Origin: Pleionea sp. CnH1-48
Lineage (GTDB): Bacteria > Pseudomonadota > Gammaproteobacteria > Enterobacterales > Kangiellaceae
NCBI RefSeq assembly: GCF_024124665.1
Contig: NZ_JAMXSB010000014.1
Span: 124,001-188,000 of the forward strand
Direction of reading: 5' to 3'
DNA length: 64,000 nucleotides
The notes below the pieces were generated by a model that was not told where the DNA came from, ran no database searches, and saw nothing but the letters and a program-made list of their open reading frames with translations. The number at the start of each line of letters is the position of its first letter. The stretch's first letter is position 1. The position numbers and the translations under genes are program-made. Of the stretch, positions 57,731-64,000 are shown in pieces.

Positions 57731-58602
57731 TGGTGGCACTCCACAAAAATATCTTCTAGACTCATCTGCTCGATACGAAGGCTGGCATTAAGGCTTTGTT
57801 CAAGCTCTGAAATATTCAACTCAGTGAGGTTTTCAACAGTCACTTTAATCTGTTTACCGCTACGTTGCTCTTTGAGTACTTTGGCAAGCGGCAGAGTTTC
57901 GGGCACTTGATCGTTACATTGAATATGTATGCGGGCAATGTTCTCTTTTAAGGTGTCGATATCGCCCTGAAAATAATTCTTCCCCTCTTTAAGTATCATA
58001 ATTTCTGCTGCAACACGTTCTAAGTCCGATGTGATATGAGTAGAAAAAATAATGGTGTTATTAAAATCCAAATTGATATCAATGAGTTCTTTGATAAACT
58101 CTCGTCGTGCTAATGGATCGAGGCTGGCTACCGGCTCATCCAAAATAAGCAGCTCTGGTTTGTGCGCCAGGGCTAGTATGATTGAGAGTTTTTGCTTTTG
58201 ACCGACCGACATATCTTCGATGACTTCCTTGCTGTTGATCTTCCAGTCGTTGAGTAATCGGTTGGTTAGCTCATCATCCCATTGGGTGTAAAAGGATTTT
58301 GTATAGCTAATAATTTGATGAGCTGTCATCCAGGGCAGTAGATCGGCTTCTTGAGACACGTAACCAATTTTATCTTTACATTCGATGCTTAGATTATTGC
58401 TATCTTCATTAAAGATAAGGGAAGTGCCTAAGTTAGCGTTATATTGTCCCATTAATGTTTTTAACAGCGTCGTCTTGCCTGCACCATTGTTGCCTAGAAT
58501 GCCTATAACCGATCCTTCATTGACAGCAAAGTCCAATTCTTGCAGTACTTGTTTATTACCAAAGCTTTTAACTAACCCTTGTGTTTTTACAACTGTGTTC
58601 AT
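57727..58602 (-). CDS. ABC transporter ATP-binding protein
   Basis: 291 residues. Walker A GILGNNGAGKTTLLKTL, signature DMSVGQKQKLSIILAL, Walker B LLILDEPVASLDP and the H-loop FSTHITSDLERV. An extra C-terminal domain follows, as in ABC-2-type exporters. Start overlaps the GntR stop (ATGA). Confidence 0.93.
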   Translation of the reverse strand: MNTVVKTQGLVKSFGNKQVLQELDFAVNEGSVIGILGNNGAGKTTLLKTLMGQYNANLGTSLIFNEDSNNLSIECKDKIGYVSQEADLLPWMTAHQIISYTKSFYTQWDDELTNRLLNDWKINSKEVIEDMSVGQKQKLSIILALAHKPELLILDEPVASLDPLARREFIKELIDINLDFNNTIIFSTHITSDLERVAAEIMILKEGKNYFQGDIDTLKENIARIHIQCNDQVPETLPLAKVLKEQRSGKQIKVTVENLTELNISELEQSLNASLRIEQMSLEDIFVECHQ

Positions 58603-58997
58603 TTGGCTTCCTTAATCAACTGCTTAAGCAACTCAAAAATTTTGTCTAATGGGATATCTAACTGACGAGAGTCATTGATGAGTTTTTCCAGACTGGGCTT
58701 TAATAATTCCAATCGTTGATTCACATCTAACATTTGATTTTGGGCTGTTGATACCACCATACCTTTACCTCTTTGTCTTTCTAAAAGTCCTTCAGCTTCT
58801 AGTAGGCTGTAAGCCTTTGAAATCGTCATTGGATTGACTTCCAGCTGGCTAGCAAGGTGCCTAACTGAGGGGAGATTTTCTCCCGGTGATAAATGATTAC
58901 TGGCTATCACCTGGCGCACTTGTTCCATGATTTGTCGGTAGATTGGAACCCCCGAAGAAGGGGAGATTTCCATGTTAATTAGATCTGAATCTGTCAT
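58599..58997 (-). CDS. GntR-family (YtrA-type) repressor
   Basis: 132 residues. HTH_GntR domain (YRQIMEQVRQVIASNHLSPG, ENLPSVRHLASQLEVNPMTI, RQRGKGMVV) and only a short dimerisation tail, as in YtrA-type regulators of ABC operons. GTGTATTA-type repeats upstream of the operon are candidate operators. Confidence 0.92.
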   Translation of the reverse strand: MTDSDLINMEISPSSGVPIYRQIMEQVRQVIASNHLSPGENLPSVRHLASQLEVNPMTISKAYSLLEAEGLLERQRGKGMVVSTAQNQMLDVNQRLELLKPSLEKLINDSRQLDIPLDKIFELLKQLIKEAK

Positions 58998-59006
58998 TAA
59001 GATGTC

Positions 59007-59216
59007 CTACCAACCGAGTAAGTTCGTTGCTGCCCATTGAACTACATTAATTGCAATACTGGCTGGCTGCTCTAAAACCGGAGCATCTTGTATCGCCAGT
59101 TCTGGTAGAACCAGGATGGCAGCAATAGTAAGACACCCTCTTGTATAGAGACTGCGAAGTTGTCGTTGATGCTTCCTGTAGCTTGTAGTGACTCTGATAG
59201 ATAAAAAATCGTTCAT
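59007..59216 (-). CDS. Small hydrophobic protein, first gene of the GntR-ABC operon
   Basis: 69 residues, ATG preceded by GAGGAAACGACA. A basic N-terminus is followed by a hydrophobic stretch (TIAAILVLPELAIQ) and a second one near the end. Function unknown. It lies 9 bp before the GntR gene, so may be part of the operon. Confidence 0.5.
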   Translation of the reverse strand: MNDFLSIRVTTSYRKHQRQLRSLYTRGCLTIAAILVLPELAIQDAPVLEQPASIAINVVQWAATNLLGW

Positions 59217-59238
59217 TGTCGTTTCCTCGAAATATCTG

Positions 59239-59268
59239 GTGTATTAATACTATAATACAGTTATACAC
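59239..59268 (-). promoter_or_regulatory. Candidate GntR operator in the operon promoter
   Basis: Inverted arms GTGTAT (59239-59244) and ATACAC (59263-59268) flank an AT-rich centre with overlapping TATAAT-like sequence, about 25 bp upstream of the first gene. The half-site GTGTAT is repeated at 59386 and 59423. Confidence 0.5.
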
Positions 59269-59370
59269 TAAGGCAAGTATTTTATGGCTGTTTTTTGATC
59301 GCTGCATACGCAGACACTCTTAAGATATTGATATTATTGACTATTAGTTGCAGATGAAGAGATAGGCAGA

Positions 59371-59396
59371 CACTAATACACCGGAGTGTATTAGTG
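59371..59396. promoter_or_regulatory. Perfect 11-bp-arm palindrome, possible second GntR operator
   Basis: CACTAATACAC and GTGTATTAGTG are exact inverse arms around CGGA. It shares GTGTATTA with the promoter-proximal repeat. No T tract follows on the minus strand, so an operator is more likely than a terminator of the phosphatase gene. Confidence 0.55.
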
Positions 59397-59427
59397 TGAT
59401 CCAGAAGGGTGTATGGGTTTGAGTGTA

Positions 59428-60024
59428 TTACTCTGCTAGTGCTAATTGACCGCTTGATAACCGTAAAGTGAGCAAATGGCCATTTTTGACGCTGTCGAAA
59501 GCGTTCTTTTCTTCATAAACAGAAAATAGGCTTAGCAGGCAGCGCATCGCTTCGCCATGGGTGACTACCAGAATCTTTTGCGCAAGATGTTGGCTCGCAA
59601 TGTCTAACAGGGCCTGGTGTATTCGGTTGGCGCAATGTGTTCCTGACTCTCCATTGGGTGGACTAAGCTCATTGACGCGTTCGAATACTTGTTGGAATAA
59701 AGGATCTTGCTGTAAATCATCCATCAGTTGACCTTGCCAGTCGCCGAAATCTCTCTCTTCTAAAGCAGTCACTTGCTGATGCTCACACTCAAGCCATCGT
59801 TGGCAAATCTTACTACTGCTAACGGCTCGACCAAGCTGACTACTGTAGATTTTTTGTATACCTAAACTTGTAAGACTTTTAGCAATGTCCTCGATCTGTT
59901 GTTCGCCCTTTTGAGTGAGCGGGCTATCTCCACATCCTTGCAGTTTGCGTTGCGTATTCCATTCGGTTTGTCCATGTCTAACCAGATAGATAGTGGTGAC
60001 TTTGTTGGTTTCTTCTTGGTTCAT
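59428..60024 (-). CDS. Histidine phosphatase family protein
   Basis: 198 residues. The phosphoglycerate-mutase-like signature is LVRHGQTEWNTQRKLQG near the start, with the second catalytic His in ILVVTHGEAMRCLL. Substrate unclear: cobalamin (CobC) or broad phosphatase are options. Confidence 0.88.
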   Translation of the reverse strand: MNQEETNKVTTIYLVRHGQTEWNTQRKLQGCGDSPLTQKGEQQIEDIAKSLTSLGIQKIYSSQLGRAVSSSKICQRWLECEHQQVTALEERDFGDWQGQLMDDLQQDPLFQQVFERVNELSPPNGESGTHCANRIHQALLDIASQHLAQKILVVTHGEAMRCLLSLFSVYEEKNAFDSVKNGHLLTLRLSSGQLALAE

Positions 60025-60162
60025 TGCTTGGTCGGTGTTGTTGTGAGTGATGGTGAGGTTACCTTAATCGGAAAATTTTTTCGAATACTCCCAGAATGAA
60101 TAACTTGAATTCTAACGACAGTCCTTTTAGTTTGTTAAAGATTCTACGGACCAGGAGAATGA

Positions 60163-60876
60163 TTGATGACGATAAAGCTATTTCAGGAAGATGCCTATCT
60201 CAAAGAGTGTGAGGCAAAAGTTATTAGTATTTCAGACCAAGGCATTGAACTGGATCAAACGATTTTTTACCCTCTCGGCGGTGGCCAGCCCGGTGATATG
60301 GGGTGCCTTTTAACGTCTTCGGGAGAGTCTATTGATATTGTTGATACGCGTAAATGCAAAGAGAATGCAAACAGTATTCGCCATATTGCATCGACCGTTC
60401 CAGACACTCTAGCCGTGGGCGATACCGTTAAAGCCGTTATCGATTGGGATTTGCGTTATCGCTATATGCGTACTCATACCTGTTTGCATTTGCTCGGCGC
60501 ATTACTTAAGTTTCCAGTAACTGGTGGAAGTATCAGCAAAGAAAAAGGTCGTCTGGATTTTGATATGCCTGAATCCCCAGACAAGGCTGAGTTGACTGAA
60601 CAGATCAATGCCTTAGTTCAACAAAATCGACCATTGGAATTCTCCTGGATCAGCGACGAAGAATTACAGGCTAATATGGAGCTGGTAAGAACCATGTCGG
60701 TAAAACCACCGATGGGAGCAGGAAAGGTTCGTTTGGTGAACATTCCTGAAGTCGATTTGCAGCCCTGTGGTGGCACTCATGTTCGCAACACCAGCGAAGT
60801 GGGTCAGGTGTTGATCAAAAAAATAGAAAAAAAGGGCAAGCAAAACCGCCGAGTTAATTTGGTGTTAGTGGATTAA
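60163..60876 (+). CDS. AlaX-type alanyl-tRNA editing protein
   Basis: 237 residues. Editing-domain motifs: FYPLGGGQPGD, RTHTCLHLLGALL (HxxxH), and CGGTHVRNTSEVG (CxxxH), the three zinc-ligand motifs shared with the AlaRS editing domain. It hydrolyses mischarged tRNA-Ala (Ser or Gly). Start is MMT or MT. Confidence 0.92.
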   Translation: MMTIKLFQEDAYLKECEAKVISISDQGIELDQTIFYPLGGGQPGDMGCLLTSSGESIDIVDTRKCKENANSIRHIASTVPDTLAVGDTVKAVIDWDLRYRYMRTHTCLHLLGALLKFPVTGGSISKEKGRLDFDMPESPDKAELTEQINALVQQNRPLEFSWISDEELQANMELVRTMSVKPPMGAGKVRLVNIPEVDLQPCGGTHVRNTSEVGQVLIKKIEKKGKQNRRVNLVLVD

Positions 60877-60894
60877 TATTCGACTTACCCTTTA

Positions 60895-60916
60895 GGGAGC
60901 TTAGTTAAAAGCTCCC
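60895..60916. terminator. Stem-loop between convergent alaX and sigma genes
   Basis: Arms GGGAGCTT (60895-60902) and AAGCTCCC (60909-60916), 6-base loop, in the 47-bp gap between the two stops. Likely bidirectional terminator, without a strong T tract. Confidence 0.6.
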
Positions 60917-60923
60917 ATTGTCG

Positions 60924-61805
60924 TTATTCTTTTGCATTAAGCAAATGTTTCATCTTATTCGGATTACGTTGAATAAAAATTTGTGAAATCTGGTTTTTAG
61001 CGTTATGGGCCAGCGTCATAATGGCAATGATCTGGTCGCCGTCTTTAACGACAACAGCCCGTGATTGATTGAAGTCAGCCAGATTCCAGCTGTAGTTTAG
61101 CCAGTAACGTTGCAACTTTTTACCAATAAAGCGTAAGACTTTTTCTTTTCCTTCCAGAGATTCTAACAGCGCTGGTACCACACCACCGCCATCAGCCGTT
61201 AAGGTGACATCTTCGGTGAGCAGCTTGGCAAAATGTGTGGTATCTCCCGTACGAAGCGCTTGCTCAAAACTGGATAGGAGTGTTTCCTGTTGCTGAGTTG
61301 ATAGTTGTTGGCGAACATGTTCGCGACCAATATGAGTTTTGGCTCGAGAGACTAATTTTCGACAGGCGACTTCGCTTACCGTGAGCGTTTTTGCAATATC
61401 AGAATAGCTTTGCTCAAGGAGTTCATGCAAAAGAAAGGCGGCACGCTCTTTGGGCGTCAGTCGTTCCAGCAATAGCAAAAAATCCGTCGTAAGAGAGGCA
61501 GCGAGCTCATGACTATGGTCATCGTCTTGAACCTGCTGAATGGGCTCGGGTAACCACGCTCCTACATAGTTGACTCTTGTTTTGTTTGCTGAGCGCAACA
61601 TGTCCAGGCATCGACGCGTGCAGACAGTAGACAGCCAGGCTTTGGGATTATTAATACCCTGTGTGTCGCTCTTTATAAGCTTCAAATAAGTATCTTGTAC
61701 GGCATCTTCGGCATCACTCACTGAGCCGAGTATGCGATAGGCCAGGCCCATCAATGTTGGGCGCATTGCTTCAAAGATATGAATCAAGTCAGTTTGCGTG
61801 TGCAT
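60924..61805 (-). CDS. ECF41-type sigma factor with SnoaL-like C-terminal domain
   Basis: 293 residues. Sigma region 2 (FEAMRPTLMGLAYRILGSVS, DAEDAVQDTYLKLI) and region 4 (LTPKERAAFLLHELLEQSYS) are followed by a SnoaL-like domain (about 180-293), the ECF41/SigJ architecture in which the fused domain controls activity. The divergent gene is a carboxymuconolactone-decarboxylase-type protein, the usual ECF41 partner. Its own promoter shows TGTCACA-N16-CGTT. Confidence 0.92.
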   Translation of the reverse strand: MHTQTDLIHIFEAMRPTLMGLAYRILGSVSDAEDAVQDTYLKLIKSDTQGINNPKAWLSTVCTRRCLDMLRSANKTRVNYVGAWLPEPIQQVQDDDHSHELAASLTTDFLLLLERLTPKERAAFLLHELLEQSYSDIAKTLTVSEVACRKLVSRAKTHIGREHVRQQLSTQQQETLLSSFEQALRTGDTTHFAKLLTEDVTLTADGGGVVPALLESLEGKEKVLRFIGKKLQRYWLNYSWNLADFNQSRAVVVKDGDQIIAIMTLAHNAKNQISQIFIQRNPNKMKHLLNAKE

Positions 61806-61841
61806 GATTGTTCTCTGTACTGCTTTTTCATTCTTACTGAG

Positions 61842-61868
61842 AACGATTTAAACATTCCATTTGTGACA
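61842..61868 (-). promoter_or_regulatory. ECF41-type promoter of the sigma gene
   Basis: On the minus strand TGTCACA (61868-61862) is followed after exactly 16 bp by CGTT (61845-61842), one base off the ECF41 consensus TGTCACA-N16-CGTC. It faces the sigma gene, implying autoregulation. Confidence 0.7.
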
Positions 61869-61901
61869 TGCAAAGGTTATTTGTTGATATTTTTTTAGGT
61901 A

Positions 61902-61928
61902 TGTCACAATCAACTTTGCTCTATCGTC
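61902..61928 (+). promoter_or_regulatory. ECF41-type promoter of the AhpD-like gene
   Basis: TGTCACA (61902-61908) and CGTC (61925-61928) are 16 bp apart, an exact match to the ECF41 target promoter, about 40 bp before the start codon of the partner gene. Confidence 0.85.
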
Positions 61929-61967
61929 AATACAGTATCGGTTAATTAAATATTGTAGGAAATGACG

Positions 61968-62486
61968 ATGAATACCAATGACTATCTTACTGAAATCGAG
62001 CAGTTTGAATCACACTATAAATACGACACTACTTATATGAAGGAGCTTCTGGCTTCTTCTATTGACGCATACGAAGTCTTTGCTGGTTTTTTGCCTATGG
62101 CTCGACTTCGAGAGAAATTATCGCCCGAGGTATTCTGGGTGGCAAGATTGGCTGGCGTACTATCAGAAGATTGTGGCGCTTGTTTGCAGCTCAATATAAA
62201 CATGGCTGCAGAAGCAGGAGTTGATGCTCAAATTATTCAGATGGCCGTGGGAGGAGGCAGTGAGCTGCCTTCTATTCTTAGAGATGTTTTTTACTACGCT
62301 CAAGCAATCAGTGAAAATAAGATACTAGATCCTGACTTAAAACAACGTATCGATGATCAATTTGATAAAGGACAACGGCTAGAACTGGGACTCTGCGTAG
62401 CCAGTGCTAAAGTGTTTCCAACGATAAAGCGTAGCCTGGGATTGACTCAGAGTTGTTCTTTGATGAGTTTTTCTTTTGATAGCTAA
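61968..62486 (+). CDS. Carboxymuconolactone decarboxylase/AhpD-like protein (ECF41 partner)
   Basis: 172 residues from ATG 61968, favoured over 61962 because TAGGA lies about 8 bases upstream. The AhpD-type motif EDCGACLQLNINMAAEAGVD has the redox CxxC. Such proteins (the 'COE' group) are the typical genes beside ECF41 sigma factors. Role probably oxidative stress or redox, not known exactly. Confidence 0.88.
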   Translation: MNTNDYLTEIEQFESHYKYDTTYMKELLASSIDAYEVFAGFLPMARLREKLSPEVFWVARLAGVLSEDCGACLQLNINMAAEAGVDAQIIQMAVGGGSELPSILRDVFYYAQAISENKILDPDLKQRIDDQFDKGQRLELGLCVASAKVFPTIKRSLGLTQSCSLMSFSFDS

Positions 62487-62497
62487 TGAGTTTCTCG

Positions 62498-62535
62498 ATG
62501 ATCACAGCAGAGGCCACTTAATCTGTTGTGATCAT
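62498..62535. terminator. Hairpin between convergent genes
   Basis: Arms ATGATCACAGCAGA and TCTGTTGTGATCAT match at 13 of 14 positions with a 10-base loop, between the AhpD-like and FosA-like genes. Probable bidirectional stop. Confidence 0.6.
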
Positions 62536-62540
62536 TATGA

Positions 62541-63101
62541 CTAAAATAACTCCAAACCCTGATAAGGTTTCTTGGCTATTGCGGCAAGTCGACTGTCGAG
62601 ATCACCTACATGGATTTCTAATTTATGTTCGTCGGGATCCAAAATATAAAGTGACTGGCCTTCGCTAGAGTTTTGCTTCCATTGAGGAATGTCTGCATCG
62701 ATAAGCTGTTTTGCTAAAGCGTCAAAATGATTCCTATCAATGGAAAAGGCAATATGGGTGTATTCTTTTTGATTGCTCTGTCGGTGTTCATCAAGACTTA
62801 GGCATAGCCAGAGATCGCCAAGAACCAGATAGGCGCCTTGATCCCAGCGTGCCCTGGGTGTGAAGCCTAACTGTTGAGTATAAAATTGAAAAGAGTGATC
62901 GAGCTGTTGGGTAGACAGGGTGATGTGACTTAAACCCGTTAACCCTGAACCAGACAGTATGGGTTTAACAAAATACACTTGTTTATGGCCGCGAGCTTCA
63001 TAATCTTGCTGAGCGTTGTCGGCGTCTTCTTTATGTTCGAACTGAAACATCTCTATTTCGTTGGCGTTATCATCTAAACGAAACAGTGCCCACTTTTTCA
63101 T
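62541..63101 (-). CDS. FosA-like VOC protein with an N-terminal extension
   Basis: 186 residues from ATG 63101 (MKKWALFRLDDNANEIEMFQ), with GGAGG upstream. After a roughly 55-residue N-terminal extension comes the FosA pattern: LSHITLS (His metal ligand), YTHIAFS (second His), LEIHVGDLDSRLAAIAKKPY (Glu ligand and glutathione/phosphonate side). Canonical FosA is about 135-140 residues and lacks the extension. It may conjugate glutathione to fosfomycin or another substrate. Confidence 0.8.
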   Translation of the reverse strand: MKKWALFRLDDNANEIEMFQFEHKEDADNAQQDYEARGHKQVYFVKPILSGSGLTGLSHITLSTQQLDHSFQFYTQQLGFTPRARWDQGAYLVLGDLWLCLSLDEHRQSNQKEYTHIAFSIDRNHFDALAKQLIDADIPQWKQNSSEGQSLYILDPDEHKLEIHVGDLDSRLAAIAKKPYQGLELF

Positions 63102-63161
63102 CAGGCAGCCTCCATCTCTTAATCTATGTTCCAATTCAGAGATGGGGGCTGTTTTTTGGAA

Positions 63162-64000
63162 TTACAACTCTTTATCTTTTTCGAAGAGCTGTGATAGTTC
63201 TTTACGACCTTCTTTGGCAATCTCTACCAGTTTATCCATATCATCAGAGTGAGCGACCTGTTGGTCGAGCAGCCCTTGATCGTGATGCTTAAAGACATTG
63301 ACTTTGTATTCTGCCCGCTCGTTGCTATAACCTATTCCGGTCAATACATGTCGAGCCGCCGATAAGCCGCTGGCAAAGGTTTCTCGTACGATGCAGTCGG
63401 CACCCAACGCGCGTAATTTGAGTACGCTGTTTCTGTCTCTTGCTCGAACGACCAGTTGAACATCGGGGTAGTGTTCGTTAATTGTCGTCACAATCTTTTC
63501 TGCATCACTGGGATCATTCACGGCAACCAATACCAGCCGCGCGTGCTCTATTCCTGCAGCTCTGAGTAGATCCAATCGTGCAGCGTCGCCATAAAACACT
63601 TTATTACCAAAGCGTTTTACAAATTCAATATGCGCTGCGTCCTTATCGAGTGCAGTAAAGGGAATGTCGTTGGCTGATAAGATACGCCCAGCTATTTGCC
63701 CAAATCGCCCGAAGCCTGCAATGATAACCTCGGGCTCATCAATGTTTGACGTTGAGTCGTACTCTTTTTTGGAGCCAGAAGATTTGTCTGGCAACAACTC
63801 GAACAACATCAATATCGGCGCTGTAAATGCCATCGATAAACCGACGATCAAAGAAACATGGGCAGCGATGTTGGCATCAACAATTTTCAGATCCAGAGCC
63901 TGTGTCATGATCACAAAGGCAAATTCACCCCCTTGAGCTAACATCAAAGCAATGCGAATGCTGTCTTTACGTAATGCGCCTGAGAATTTCAACAATGCGG
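63162..64000 (-). CDS. Kef-type K+/H+ antiporter (CPA2), C-terminal part
   Basis: About 280 residues in the window; the N-terminal membrane part continues beyond the right edge. It has the end of the antiporter core (LMLAQGGEFAFVIMTQALDL) and a TrkA-N (RCK) nucleotide-binding domain IAGFGRFGQIAGRILSANDI with FYGDAARLDLLRAAG. KefB/KefC-type proteins export K+ during electrophile stress. A second, short C-terminal stretch is highly charged. Confidence 0.9.
   Translation of the reverse strand, partial: ALLKFSGALRKDSIRIALMLAQGGEFAFVIMTQALDLKIVDANIAAHVSLIVGLSMAFTAPILMLFELLPDKSSGSKKEYDSTSNIDEPEVIIAGFGRFGQIAGRILSANDIPFTALDKDAAHIEFVKRFGNKVFYGDAARLDLLRAAGIEHARLVLVAVNDPSDAEKIVTTINEHYPDVQLVVRARDRNSVLKLRALGADCIVRETFASGLSAARHVLTGIGYSNERAEYKVNVFKHHDQGLLDQQVAHSDDMDKLVEIAKEGRKELSQLFEKDKEL

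Noticed and set aside
59047-59307. 86-residue frame overlapping the small hydrophobic gene
   Set aside because: It crosses the promoter region and has no ribosome site as good as that of the overlapping 59007-59216 frame.

Overview
This window is a stretch of a gammaproteobacterial chromosome that spans the replication origin. The order mnmE-yidC-yidD-rnpA-rpmH (leftward), oriC, dnaA-dnaN-recF-gyrB (rightward) is the classic gammaproteobacterial origin locus. The gap between rpmH and dnaA holds about 25 GATC sites plus DnaA boxes, and recF carries two parS centromere sites. GC content looks moderate to low. I cannot name the genus from sequence alone.

Layout. (1) 1-9487: origin housekeeping block. 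(2) 9499-24931: a complete 15.4 kb Tn7-like transposon inserted just after the gyrB stop codon. It has matching ends that start TGTGGGATCTCAT, TCTCAT-containing TnsB-type repeats, and a perfect 5-bp target duplication (CATAC). It encodes TnsA, TnsB, TnsC (frame broken in an A10 tract) and a large TniQ/TnsD. No Cas genes or CRISPR array are present. The cargo is defence-like: a split HEPN gene, a restriction-like nuclease (frame broken in an A8 tract), an ABC-three-component set (HNH protein, small middle component, DUF2326 ATPase), a SIR2-domain protein, two unknown proteins beside it, and an Xre-controlled exported protein. The native gyrB terminator now lies 15.4 kb away beyond the element, and the element brings its own terminator next to gyrB. 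(3) 25112-26394: a hydrolase and a SnoaL-like protein. (4) 26725-43301: two giant convergent hybrid two-component sensors and a leftward lanthipeptide locus. The locus has four precursor genes, a class III-type synthetase (LanKC), an HlyD-type adaptor, a C39-peptidase ABC exporter and a further double-glycine peptide. Each lanthipeptide precursor carries two SxxSxxC motifs, the pattern expected for labionin-type rings. (5) 43791-52117: small regulators, two diguanylate cyclases, gmhB and glyQS. (6) 52840-64000: small metabolic and stress operons: VOC/ABM/WYL/tag/phosphotransferase, a GntR-ABC operon, a histidine phosphatase, an AlaX editing protein, an ECF41-type sigma factor divergent from its carboxymuconolactone decarboxylase partner, a FosA-like protein and the end of a Kef-type antiporter.

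How it fits together. The origin block replicates and segregates the chromosome. The transposon uses the gyrB 3' end as a landing site and carries immunity genes. The peptide cluster looks like one transcription unit in which repeated precursors come first, followed by a long hairpin before the synthetase; one or both flanking sensors may regulate it. All functions come from reading motifs in the sequence; no database search was run.
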